In this document: positions 50,451-62,564 of the stretch, in pieces
How the letters are laid out: each line of letters starts with the position of its first letter
Numbering within the stretch: position 1 is the first letter of the stretch
From: Buxus sempervirens
Lineage: Eukaryota; Streptophyta; Magnoliopsida; Buxales; Buxaceae
Assembly (NCBI GenBank): GCA_947561395.2
Contig: OX387183.1
Coordinates: forward strand, 41,646,901 to 41,710,900
Reading direction: 5' to 3'
Length of the DNA: 64,000 nucleotides
Notes under the pieces: generated by a model
Database searches by the model: none
Seen by the model: the letters and a program-made list of their open reading frames with translations, nothing else
What the model was told of the DNA's origin: nothing
Program-made: the position numbers and the translations under genes

Positions 50451-53400
50451 GGCAAGCACAGGGGCAAGGCTGGTCCAGAAGGATATATCTTGATCCTCAA
50501 GATAGAGTGAAAATTGGAGGTAATGCCCATCCATAGCCAACCAAGGTGGCTTCAGCGAATAAAATACGTAATTCGCTCATTTAAAGATATATTGGACTAA
50601 AGATAAAGCTCGGAAATCGAGAGAAGGACAAAACTCGCACGTGTCTTTAGTGACCGTAAATGCACTACGGTCCAACGGTGACCGTATAGTTTCCACGGGC
50701 GCGCCTGACCGTAGAGCGATCTTGGGCGCGACCGGCCCGTGAATGAAATACGGGCAATGCCTGTTTATTCAATTTTTATGCATTTTTGACCTGTTTTAAG
50801 CTCTAATTACATGTTTTTATTATTTTCTCATTTTGTAGTGCAATTTGGGGTGTCTACAAGATCCCATGGCTTTTATCAGGGAAACTATTCATCATTAAGG
50901 AATGAAATCCCTCTATGAAACTTGTTAAAGAGGAAATGGCTTCAATCCCTGTCTAGATTAAGCTATTGAAGGTCCCATTATCCCTGTCTATGTTATCTAG
51001 CAAGTGGAATTGGCAAACCACTATTTTTCTATTTTAATACAGAGAATCAATCAAGACTTGAGTTTGCTCGTATTTGTGTTGAGATTGATGCAGCTGCTGA
51101 GTTCCCCAAACGGATCTCGGTGAACATTGGTTCAAGTGAATACCCTGATATTCGCTGATTCAGGTTGAATATTAGGGTCTCCTTAAAAAATGTGGGAATT
51201 GTAATACTTTTGGTCACAATGTGCAAGTTTGTGCAAAGCAACTGCTAAGTTCTAATGTGGGGAAACCAGTTGAAGCTCTTGCACAAAAATCTCTGAAGGA
51301 GGAGGGATGGATTAAAGTTAAAGGTAAGCGTTCTGCTATTACCTCTAGTATAAGCCACTTGTTTGAATCTTTAGGAAATAATTTAGATGAGGATCTAGAT
51401 CAAGCTATTGGACCTAATTCTTCACCATCAGTGCAACTTGTTGTGGATTTGGGAGTGGCACTTGGTCCTAATCAAACTCATTGTGATGAGATCACTGCAT
51501 CCAAGAAATCCCAGGAACAACAATCAGATAGTGAGGAGATCACTGCTTTGAAGGAAACCCAAGAACAACAAACTCATCACAAGGAGGAAGTGATTTCAGC
51601 ATCTAGAAAGAAGAAGAAAAAGAAAGTTAAAATTGCAAAGGGTGAAAAGAGAAAGTGTTTGGTTCTTAAGAACCACCTAATTCATTGTAGAACCCAGAAT
51701 TTTGGTAAAATAATAACATAATTATAAACCTAAATATTAGAAGAAATAAAATAAATAAAATTGAAATATTTGAGGATAAATATTTAATCTAAGTATTTCG
51801 GAGATTGAAATTATAGTCCATAATCATATTATGAAGAGAAATAATGAGGAGATTAAATCTAGAAATTTTGGAATAAATCTAATGGTTAAATATGGTATGA
51901 TAAAGAAAAGGGTATTTTAGTCTTTTCCTAGTGGCCAATTATTAAATTAATTAAATAAGTAATTATTAGAATTGAACTAATTAATTAGACTTAAGTTAGA
52001 TTAAAATAGCTTAATTTATAGCTTAAAAGATGAGAAAAGGACATATTTGTAATTATACTTAATTAGGGGCCTTAAATTTGATGATAAGAGGAGTTTTGGG
52101 GTGTTTTATTAATATTTTAAAATAGGGGAAATAATTAACAAGAAAATTTATTAAATTGGGAGTTTCTTTTGTATGAATTCTTAAAAGGAGTCCTAGTGGA
52201 GTTAGTTGAAAAGTTTCCTGATCTAATTAAAACTTCTATTTGGGTGAGTCTATATAAGGAAAGCATTAGGGAAGATTTGGGGTTTCCATTACTTCAAACA
52301 TGTGGAGAAAAAGAGGAGAGAAAAGTGGTGTACACGATTGAGAAAATAGGGAGAAAAAAATAGAAAGAGAATAAGAGACTTTAGAGAAAAAGATAAGTTG
52401 CAGAAAATTTTGACTAGCAACCATCAAACGGCAATCTAGAGACGATCAACTGTTGGATCGGCCTCAAATTTGGAGGTTTTGTTCTTAGCTCGTGGTTCTT
52501 CAATCTGAACGGTGGAGATTTTATTTGAAGATTCCTAGAGTGGTGCAAAAATTTCAGAAACTTGGATGTACCTTGAGGTTTATTGGAAAAGAAGGATTTT
52601 GCGTTCTTAAGGCAATTAGTAACACCTTTTTTGTTTAATTGATGCATGGTTTTTATATTCGATTGTTTAAGAGTGATTTGAAAAGTATGTGTGATGATTT
52701 AGAAGCAAAACCCTGTATTTATTTTTATTTATTCATAGGTTTAAAAGATTTCATGCAAAGTTCATAAAACTGTCAAGTATGAGTAAAGTATGGATTTTTA
52801 GTTGATTTCGTATGAGATTTATTGTAAAACTATGTTTTGATGTATTTAGAATGATCTAGTATGTTTGGAGGATGATATTACATGTTTTCGAAGTGATTTG
52901 AGAAGTTGGATTGGTTTTATTTGAATTTAGTTTGAAAATTTGCAAAATTCTAGATTTATACGGATACCTGGCATCCGGCTCGGCGCCAGGCCAGGCCCCA
53001 TAATATTTAGGCAGGTCACCCAAAGCCGCTCGAGCGCTATTAATGGTGCTCCACTTGCAATTTTTTTTTTTTAGAAATTTAGAACTCAAAAACCAGAATT
53101 TGAATTAAGATAGATGCTAGGGATGTGGCTCGAGCGTCATGTTGAGCGTCGAACCCAGATTTGTGTATTTTGACCTTTTGACTTAGTTTTTGATTTTAAA
53201 ATGATTTTTATGGAATTCCAACTCATGTACCAACTAGATTAGGGTATTTTGAGAGTGTTTGCTTTGGTCTAAGATTTATTTGGTCTTTTATAAAGAATTT
53301 GGGTATGTTACACTGAAATGAATTTTATTTAGGTTTATCGTTCCAAATTGTTTTCTTTTCAACTTGGTTTGATTTTATTGTTTCCTATACTTGCATTTAA

Positions 53401-54599
53401 CCTATCTAAAGATGTTTTCATGGTTATTATGGCAGAATTGTGATTATTTTCCTCTGTGTACATATGAGTGGTGAATTTCTCATTCATATAGCTTGGTTTT
53501 GAGACTTGAATTTGTTCCATGTATCTTGGAGTTGACTTGTGGATTATTGAGGATGTTTTGGTATTTATAATAACATGTTTCAGTATTTGATTGCCTTGTG
53601 TCTAGTTGGCATAGTTGGTTATGGATCCATAGTTTAGTTAGATAGTGAAGTAGGTCGTTCTTTATTTAGTTAACTCCATGGTCCATTTATGCATTTTAGT
53701 CCGTGTATCTCGGCAATCCTCTTCCTTGATTCATGTATCTTGGTGGGAAGATGAAAATTGTAGAAATCATCTTCCTTGATCCATGTATCACAGTGGGAAG
53801 TTATGGTTGTACATGCCAACCTTAATCCCGGTATTTGGGTGGGTACTCTTCTATGTTGTAGTTTGTGTATCTCAGTCAGTATATGTCGGGAGGTGGCATT
53901 TGGAATTGGGTTTTTAGCTTCTCAAAGATCTCTTACTTCACGTGTCTTGTGATATCACAATTGTGTGGTGTGTTGATTGTATTATTTGAGTATTCATTAT
54001 TGGTTTTACTTTGGAAATATATGGTTTTGGATTCATGTTATATTTGGTATTTGGATTTATCATTGAAACTGTGCGCACGTCGATCCATGGCACACGGATG
54101 CAAGAGGGAGAGTGGGAGTCGCTACTGCTTGATGGGGTGCAGGCAGACACTTGGATGCCTAAAGGGATGTCTATTAGGTGGTTTGCGCATCGAGATTCCA
54201 GGAAAGGGTCTTGTTACGGTTCGGGGAAGTTCGTAGACACCTCGATCCGCTCTGTCAAAAGACGGGTCCCATGGGTTATCCTGGTTAGCCTTTAGAGAGT
54301 CAACTCATTTTTACCTCACCCATCTTAAGCCAGCATGCCTACTTGATTTGGTCTTTAGTGGGGACCACATGTATGGTGTAGGTCCCATTTATGTTGATTT
54401 TTATTTTTTAGACCATGTGATAGTCTGAGTGGTGGGCCCCGTTGGAAGGCCCACGGAATGCCATGTTGGGCTTAGGGCAAGCCCAAAGTCCCAATTTGGG
54501 TATGGGGACCCTGTTGGTATTAAGACTTTTTTTTAAAGATTGATTGTAAACATTTAAGCACAAAAATGTGAAATTGTAAACTTTCTGTACAATAACTGT

Positions 54600-54695
54600 A
54601 GGGTTCATAAAGTTCTGGCAAAATCGTATAGATCATATGGTTCTGGCAAAACCGCATAAATCATATGGTCAGGCTAGAACCGCCCTGAGTTTACG
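54600..54695 (-). repeat. CCGTAT-type dyads in LTR G, downstream set
   Basis: GGTTCTGGCAAAACCGCATA, CAAAATCGTATAGATCATAT and TAGAACCG words, matching the motif found near 59630-60075 in the same LTR. Confidence 0.65.
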
Positions 54696-56862
54696 ATTTG
54701 CATTAAAAATACAATTTCAGGGATTTTTGGGATCCCCCTTTTCATGTGGGACTGATGTAGGGCGGGGGTCATTCGACCAACCCACAAAGGCTCCCAAGTT
54801 GTTTTTAAACCATTATTAATCCTACTTTACTAAGTGATTAAGCCAAATATTGCAAGGAGAAGGGCGTAGGGCTCCTTCTCCTTCTTCTGAGAAGAGATTC
54901 TCAGGTGCTTGAAATGGAGAGGAGATTCTCCACTTCTGGTTCAGCAACAAGCTCAACCATATCAAGTATGAGAGGTTGAAACAGGGGCTCGAAAGGCTTT
55001 TTGCTAGTAGTCATACGGCCAAACCATGATCATTCAAGTATAGCAAGCAACATGACATAAAAGAGCTAAGATGGAGTACTTAAACACATGCTAAGAATGA
55101 TGGTGGGTGTGCTTCGAACAAATGTACATGAAGAGTTAGAAATCTAGCCTATAGACAAGTACCATGGCACATGTTTCAAATGGAGTAGTTGTGGTGCTTC
55201 ATGCTTATGTGTTCATGAAAGGCAAGAAATTAGACTCTAAATAATGGCCATGGCATGTCACAAATAAGGGGCTTGTGTATGCTTTATGGGGTGGGTATTA
55301 GAGATCCAAAGCATTCTAAGAAAGATGAAATCAAGGCATGCAGGTGATACTTAAGAGCAGCAAGTAACATTCATGCTTTCACACAACTAATCAAGCTAGC
55401 AAGGTGTGTGCGCGTCGGAAATGCGGCACGGGAAATTCGGAGTCACCACCGCCTGATGGGGTGCAGGCGGACACCTGGGTGCCTAAACTTGTCTATTAGG
55501 GCTTTTGGTTTGCGGCTTTCAGATTCTAAGTAGGGTCTCGGTTGTGGTCCGGGGAAGTCCGTAGACACCCCGGTCCACCCCGTCGGGTGACGGGTCCCTT
55601 AGGTTTATCCTGGTTTGAGTCAGCTTATTTTGGTCTCACCCGATTCCTAATCCGATATGCAGTTTGGTTAAGTCTGGCGGGACCACCTGAGTGGTGTGGG
55701 TCCCGTTAATTGCTTTTATCTTGATTAATTAGGTAATCTGAGTCTGGTTGGGTGGGCCCCGTTGGAAGGCCCACGGTGTCCTTGGAGGGCTTTGGTCAAG
55801 CCCATGTACCCTTGTAGGCCTCAGTCTAAGCCTGAGAGGCCCTTAGGATTTTTGGTTCAATGAGTTGATTTTATTTTGGAGTTCAAGTTGGATTATTAAG
55901 TGATTTATATGCAAAGCGGGCCGGTTTGGTTTGTGGGCCCATTGGGTGGGCCGCACAGGGTGGCCTGGTAATTTATTGGATTTATCTTACTTAAGTTTCC
56001 AAAAAATGGGTGGGACACTGGGATTGGGGCCCGTAGTCCTGATTAGGGTTTGAAAGCCCAGGTTATGTGAGGTTAGGGTTTTGAACCCTTACTCGGTTGG
56101 TTCGTGGGCTTTGGCGGGCCCGATAGGCCCTTGCCCTTAGTCTCGGCCAAACCACGCATTTCATGCATCAATTTCACAAGTCCGGTTTGGGTGGACCGCC
56201 TCAGGTTTGGCCCGCCCGGTTTAATCGGTTAATTTTGCTTATCTTGATTAAGTTGCATGCATACATGTTTATTGGGCCGGGTGGGCCCCGTTGGAAGGCC
56301 CACTGGAAATCAAGTTGGACCGGGGGTCCAAGTCCCATGTTGGGTTTCTGGGTGACCCGGAAACCCTGTTGGTTCATCTGGTTCGGTTCGGAAATGGCAC
56401 TTACATCCAGTGATAATCATCGAAAAATATACAAGTTTGACACTTATTAAGGAGAGACTGGCTCATTATGCTGGGTCCAAGGGGAGGTACCCAAGGGATA
56501 TGCCAAAATCTTCCAATTGAGTTAAAAAAGGATTTAATGTAAATCCATTAAACCACAAAGGATAAACAAGAGGATTCGAATCTCCCATAGAGAGATTTGA
56601 GTGTAGATAAGGCTCAAAAATCGAAAAAGGATAAATTCGCTCAAAAAACCTGTTTCTTCTCGTACCAAGGAATGAGTTGGACGCGCGGTGAACAACGGGG
56701 TTGGGGGGCGAAGCCCCCCGCGGTACGGTAAAGGGCATTTTCGGGATTTCTAAAAAATATGGCAATTCGGCCTTTTTTAGGGGTATGCGCCAACCTCAAG
56801 CACTAGGCGCAAGGTCGACGAGGTGGGCGGACCGAAAAACCAAAAAAAATGATCCGTGGGCG

Positions 56863-57100
56863 AAGTGGGCGCACCCAAAAACGAAGTGGGCGCGAGCTCG
56901 GCGCACCCAAAAAATCAAGTGGGCGCGAGCTCGGTGCACCCAAAAATCAAGTGGGCGCGAGCTCGGCGCATCCAAAAATCAAGTGAGCGCGAGCTGAGCG
57001 CATCCAAAATTAAGTGAGCGCGAGCTGAGCGCATCCAAATTTAAGTGAGCGCGAGCTGAGCGCATCCAAAAAGGGAAGTGGGCGCGAGCTCGGCGGATGC
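56863..57100 (-). repeat. GC-rich minisatellite, period about 32 bp
   Basis: Units begin with AAGTGGGCGCGAGCTCGG or AAGTGAGCGCGAGCTGAG at about 56884, 56917, 56949, 56981, 57012, 57043 and 57076. Each contains a self-complementary GAGCTC or GAGCT core. Confidence 0.92.
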
Positions 57101-57831
57101 CCAGAAAAACGATCCGCTCACCCTTTTTTGGGTGCGCTGAGCACGTAGAGCTCGGCGCATACCCCTACGAAACCCGATAGTCTGGTTTTTTTTGCCCGAA
57201 CTCCATTTTTAATGGTTTTTAAGCTCTGTAATCACTCTCTGGGGATCCTTAGAACCCTAGAAGGCCTCTAAGCACACTTGGAAATTAATCTAAGCTTCTA
57301 TAACATCACAACCGAGATCCCCTCGCACACAACCCTAATCCGAAAACCAACCACTCAGGACATGAATAATGAAGAAGGGAACAGGGGGGGGGGGGTTTAT
57401 CGGGATACAAGAGATGCAAACATCAAGGAGAACATGCTCCCCCTTCGAATCACACAAGCACTGTTACTAAACGAAATAACAGAAAAGAAAATATAGCAAT
57501 GAACTTATTTATTTTGGACCAGAGGCCATCGGGAACATCACCTGGGTTTCAATCTTTTGTAGGGTGTGCTGGACCTTGGAGCTCGAGCAACTGTCGGAGC
57601 AGCACCTCTCCACGCCCGTAGCAAGCTCTTCTTCGGGTTAGATGAGGAAGAAGAGGAAGAGAAGGGGCGGGGTCTCGAACCAGGTAGAGTGGGGAAGAGG
57701 GAAATGAAATCCGGCAGAGTCGTGCCAACCCAGAAAGAACCAAGCTCGAAAACCTCCAACCAAAATTTTCGAACCCGAAAATGATCCCACCCGAAAATGA
57801 TCCAACCCTTTGCACGATATCTCGCGCGGCC

Positions 57832-57838
57832 TTATATA
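57832..57838 (-). promoter_or_regulatory. TATA-like box of LTR H
   Basis: TATATAA on the minus strand within CCTATATAAGG, just downstream of GAGCTGAGCGCAT-type dyads at 57841-57970. Confidence 0.6.
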
Positions 57839-58204
57839 GGCGAGGAAAAAGGGATCCGCTCACCTAAAAAAAGGGATCCACTCAGCTTGAGCTGAGCGCA
57901 TACCCGCTTGCCACGTCCGCGCGAGCGGCAAAATGATGAAAAATCATTTAATGCTGCCGCTCGCCGGTCGAGAAATCCGGCTTTTTTAGATTTAGTCCCT
58001 GGCAATTTTTGGTTTAATCCGATATTCTCAGATTTTTACGGATTTAGTCCCTGGGATATTTCGTACATTTGGATATTTACGGATTTGATCCTCGAGATAT
58101 TTTCCTGCGCAACTCGCCACGTGTGCAGCTTTTTGCCACGTGCGAAGTTTGCCGGTTTTGCTGCTTGGAAACTTTGTCAGCTCATATTTTCTTCATCCGG
58201 GCTC

Positions 58205-58860
58205 CGATCTGGGCAAACTCAGTTGCGTTAGAATCGTATCGGAGCCCTCCATCCCATGACCTAGGGGTAGGCCTCTGGATCAGATTTTAGCAGAAAGTCA
58301 ACTTTTGGCTCTGCTCCAGTTTGACCGCCCGCAGAACCTTCATTTGGACCCCGATTCCTGTAAACTCAGTTGCGTTGAAACCGTGTTGAGATTCTCTATC
58401 CAATGACATAGGGGTAGGCCTCTGGATCAGATTTTAGCAGAATGTCAACTTTTGGCTCTGCTCAAGTTTGACCGTCCGCAGAACCTTCATCCGGACCCCG
58501 ATTCTTGCAAATTCAGTTGCATTGGAACCACGTCGAGATTCTCTATCCAATGACCTAGGGGTAGGCCTCTGGATCGGATTTTAGCAGAAAGTCAACTTTT
58601 GGCTCTGCTCAAGTTTGAACGTCCGCAGAACCTTCATCCGGACCCCGATTCCTGCAAACTCAGTTGCGTTGGAACCGCGTCAAGATTCTCTATCCAATGA
58701 CCTAGGGGTAGGCCTCTTGATCGGATTTTAATAGAAAGTCAATTTTTGGCTCTGCTCAAGTTTGACCGCCCGCAGAACCTTCATCCGGACCCCGATTCCT
58801 GCAAACTCAGTTGCGTTGGAATCGTGTCGAGATTCTCTATCCAATGGCATAAAGCGAGGT
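58205..58860 (-). repeat. tandem repeat, period about 147 bp, 4-5 copies, in LTR H
   Basis: CAAACTCAGTTGCGTT recurs at about 58215, 58361, 58508, 58656 and 58802 with the same surroundings (CAGAACCTTCATCCGGACCC, ATTCTCTATCCAATGAC, AGTCAACTTTTGGCTCTGCT). LTRs C and D carry two or three related units. Confidence 0.9.
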
Positions 58861-59628
58861 GGCCAATTTTCACTTGATCAAAAAGTCAACTTTTCACCCC
58901 TTAGGGTTTGACTTTCTGTCCAGGGTTTGAATTTTTGGTTTTTCTGGGAGCGCAAAAATGAGGTGCTTACACAAGGTTATGAAATTGAGAACACACCGAT
59001 CTATGCAACTAATGATTACTCCAAGAGAATGAAAATGAACTAATTAAATTAAGAAAGGAAGTGGGGGGGGGGGATTAAGGTTACATTCCTCCAGATTTGA
59101 GGGGAGAGAAATAAATTACATTTTCTCAATACTTAATCGACTTTAAAGGATACTAAAGCCTTCATGAACCTCCCTTATTTGTTCGCCCATCATACCATGC
59201 CTTACCTCATATGGATTGCATTTTTGAAGAGTGGATACCACCATAGGAAGGGGAGAAAAGAAAACAGGGGAATCCAAGACCATGGAAGCTAGAGCATGCT
59301 CCTTATTTCATTAGGAAACAATACATATTACACTAAATAGAGAGAAGAAAATTTACCTTGTTGAAAGAAGATCCTTGAGGACACTTTGAGCTCCCTTGAA
59401 GACTTTGGCAGCAGCTAGAGATCCTTCCTTCCTTCTCCAAGAGAAGCCTTGAGGTTGGTCTTGGTGAGGATGATGCGAGGGAGAGAGCTTGTGAGTTTTT
59501 TGAGATAGTTGGAAGTGGTTTTGAGGTGTTTAATGACTTGGAGATGAAGAAGAAGGTGATTCGGAGGTATTTGTTGCAGGGAGAACAGTAGAAAATCACC
59601 AACCAACCTTCTGTGTTCGGATTTTGAA

Positions 59629-60075
59629 TTATATGGTTTGGTCAAAACCGTATGTATTATACGGTTTGGTCAAAACCATATAGTCCATACGGTTTGATTG
59701 TGTCTGTATATATTATACGGACACGGACGATCTTTTCAACATTAAATGGGGGACAAACTTTGACGCATGCAGTGCGCTAAAGGCGACCATACATATAGTA
59801 CGGACGCTTTTAGTCCCGCTGCACGTCGTGATTGGCTGTTCAAGCGGGCACCACAAAAATCGATCATATACTACATACGGTTGCCAATGCTGCACGTCGT
59901 GATTGGCTGTTCAAGCGGGCACTGCAAAAATCGATCATATACTACATACGGTTGCTTTGCAACCGTATGTAGTATACGGTCGCGGCAAATATTTCAGATT
60001 TGCCTTTTTCTCTCCTTAGCTGGCTTGAGTTGACGGCTGAGGTGACTCAGCCGAAGCAACCGTATGTAGTATACG
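59629..60075 (-). repeat. ACCGTATGTAGTATACGGT dyads in LTR G, promoter-side set
   Basis: Many copies of CCGTATGTAGTATACGG and variants such as ACGGTTTGGTCAAAACCGT. Two local duplications are embedded: period about 71 bp (59820 and 59891, from TGCACGTCGTGATTGGC) and period about 97 bp (59959 and 60056, from GCAACCGTATG). Confidence 0.92.
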
Positions 60076-60736
60076 GTTGCGGCAAATATTTCAGATTTGC
60101 CTTTTTCTCTCCTTAGCTGGCTTGAGTTGACGGCTGAGGTGACTCAGCCGCCCACTCCGGACAAATCGGGTTTTTCCGATTTTTTATTTTCTATTTATCT
60201 TAATTAATTTAATTAAGATATTTTAAGCTTTTACTAATACGTCCTTTGTTCTGTCTTTTCCCTGTTTTTGCCTTTTAGAACTTAAATTTTCCATTTATCA
60301 GGTGAGGCCTGCACACTTGCCAAGTGACGGGTCCTTCTGTGCTTAATTACCATTTTGCCCCTGGGGGTTGTTTTGCTCATATCTTCTCCATCCGGACTCC
60401 GATTCATGCAAACTTAATTGTGTTGGAACTGTGTCGGGATTCTCTATCCATTGGGATAGGGTATGTCAATCAATTCGGACTCAGGCAGAAAGTAACTTTT
60501 TGCTCCTTAGGGTTTTGACCTGTCTTTTAGGGTTATGATTTTTGGCTTTTTAGAGGGGTGCAAAAATGAAGTGCTTATAGAAACCTCATGAAAAATGATT
60601 TAAAACTCTATGGACTGTTTTCTCTCATACATGTTATTTCTTGGTAAGATTTTATATCTCACCCTTGTTTTTAATATTTGTTTTCAGATATTATTTAAAA
60701 GGACGTGCAAGTCGGGGTAAGTAATATAGAGGGTAC

Positions 60737-62564
60737 TGTGAGACATGGGAAAAAAATCATCTTTTCATTGAATGACTTCCTCAATAATCACACGGGATTG
60801 ATTAAAACAAAGAGTCACCACCATTCAATTTAGGTGTGAATGGACACCAAAATATCAAATAAGCTCAAAAATGCAAATTTAGGGTAAAAATAACCCTCCT
60901 AAAAAAACAACCAGAGATGGGTAAGGGGATTAGGTTATGAACAGGGGAAGGTGTTAGGCACCCCTATTCATCCACACAAGGTGGTTGCCAGGTATTGTTC
61001 ATGTTAAAATAAAGGAAAAAAAAGGCTTGCTATAAAAATCATAAAAAATCACAAAAAGACAAAAGTGTATGGTTTTTTCATACGAATAGCCTGATTGATC
61101 CAGAACTTTCAAATATGATCATACCATTCCTAGGGTTTCATGATCAAAATAAAATTGAGATAAAATCAAATAATATCAATCCAAAGTGAAAAATCCAAAA
61201 ATCTGGCTTCAAGTCAAATTCTAGAAATCTAGAAAAATATGATTTTTATGAAATATTGCAAAATTGAACTTGAACATTCCAGGACATAGATATAGCCCAA
61301 ATTTCACCTTAAATCAAAAAATCAAAACAAAAAATACCCACATTGATGAAGAACATCAAAAGGGGAGAACTTAGACCGTAGGTTCTTCTCTCAAACATGA
61401 AAAACGGTTCAAAAATAACATCATGAAACCCTAGAATTTACTTTCAGGCTTCTGAATCCAGATCTATCATATTGATCACGATAAATCCAAGATCTTAGCC
61501 TAAAATCACAAAAATCACGAAAACAGTGCTGTAGGTGCCAAAGTGTGAAAAATCCAAATTTTAGAAAAAAAATGGGGATCTCATGCTATAATCACCATGA
61601 ACTCATAGGATTAATCCAGATTCAAGATAAAATCATTAAAACATGATCAGGATATCAAAAATAGCCATATCTCACAGATTAGAGCACATGGGGGCCTACC
61701 CTACGGATCCACCTGTTCTCTTTTCCCCTAGCTCTCTCTTCACGTTTTACGGCCAGAGAGGATTCTTGAGGTACTTAGAGATAGGTTTGGGTACACAAAC
61801 ACAATCAAAGGCCTTATTCTAGAAAAAAGGAGAAAAACAGATATGGGGTTCTATTCTAGGGATCCACCTGTTCCCCTTTCCCCTAGCTCTCTCTTCACGT
61901 TTTACGGCTAGAGAGACTCTTGAGGTACTTAGAGACAAGTTTAGGAATACAAGTACAAAAGATGGCCTTATTCTACAGCAATGAAGAAGATCCTATTACT
62001 TCTAGAATTGAAGACAGAAAATAAAAGGGAAAATGGACTTACCTGGATTGAGCAGGCAGAGCAACAGGGATTCCTCTCTTCTCTTGGAGCTTCTTGGACT
62101 TCAAATTTTCATGGCCTTTTGCTTGAGGAGAAGCCCTCTATTTATAGGCAAACCCAGGGGTATGGTTGGTCCAAGGTTTGGCAAGATAGAGTTTCAGATT
62201 GAGTTAAACACAAGGATAATGCCCATCCATGGCCAACAAGGATAAATGAGATAATTCGAACAGATAAATAAGAGAATTCGCTTATCCAAGAGAGATATTT
62301 GGGTGCAGATAAGGCTCAAAAATCAAAAAGGTAAAATTCGCACAAAGACCCCCGTGCCTGTATATATATTACGGTCGCGCCCTACCCGTATTATTGATAC
62401 GGGCACGCCGTGACCGTATATCAACTGCGGGTATGACCAGACCGTAAACAAAATACGGTCATGACCAGTTTGGCCAGATTTTACACTTTTTTGACCTGTT
62501 TCAAATCCCAAATTAATATTTTCAATTATTTTCTCATTTTGTAGTGCAATTTGGGGTGTCTACA
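60737..62564 (-). mobile_element. solo LTR I (family 1)
   Basis: On the plus strand it starts TGTGAGACATGGG and ends GGGTGTCTACA. GGTAC lies at 60732-60736 and 62565-62569, an exact 5-bp duplication within LTR F. It is a close relative of LTR E (49046-50858), including the internal tandem duplication (61700-61960). Length 1828 bp. Confidence 0.93.
62139..62146 (-). promoter_or_regulatory. TATA box of LTR I
   Basis: TATAAATA on the minus strand, about 200 bp downstream of the dyad region 62340-62465 (CCGTATTATTGATACGGG, ACCGTATATC, CCGTAAACAAAATACGG). Confidence 0.65.

Larger units (their letters stand above)
49046..50858 (-). mobile_element. solo LTR E (family 1)
   Basis: On the plus strand it starts TGTGAGACATGG and ends GGGTGTCTACA. 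The flanks are GGATC (49041-49045) and AGATC (50859-50863), a 5-bp duplication with one transition. It interrupts LINE ORF1 within the DUF4283-type domain. Length 1813 bp. It carries a tandem duplication at about 49996-50260 and a dyad region at 50634-50755. Confidence 0.88.
55405..58971 (-). mobile_element. solo LTR H (family 3), innermost insertion
   Basis: On the plus strand it starts TGTGTGCGCG and ends AGGTGCTTACA. CAAGG lies at 55400-55404 and 58972-58976, an exact 5-bp duplication, with LTR G sequence on both sides. Length 3567 bp. It carries a GC-rich minisatellite at 56863-57100, a TATA-like box at 57832 and a tandem repeat with 147-bp period at 58205-58860. Confidence 0.93.
54070..60579 (-). 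mobile_element. solo LTR G (family 3), interrupted by LTR H
   Basis: On the plus strand it starts TGTGCGCACG and ends AAGTGCTTATA. GAAAC lies at 54065-54069 and 60580-60584, an exact 5-bp duplication. The terminal dinucleotide is TA where relatives have CA, a likely later substitution. Net length without LTR H is about 2.94 kb. It carries ACCGTAT/ATACGGT dyads on both sides of its presumed TATA. Confidence 0.88.

Noticed and set aside
51221-51721. A 166-codon ORF as a host zinc-knuckle or coiled-coil protein
   Set aside because: It continues from LINE ORF1 after the CX2CX4HX4C knuckle and its last codons lie in LTR F.
56574-56620. A tRNA-like GGATTCGAATCTCCC segment
   Set aside because: It resembles a T-loop but no acceptor, D or anticodon arms fit around it.
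49046-62564. LTRs E and I as the two ends of one 13-kb retrotransposon
   Set aside because: Each has its own flanking 5-bp duplication, the sequence between them is LINE and other LTRs, and no primer site or gag-pol lies inside.
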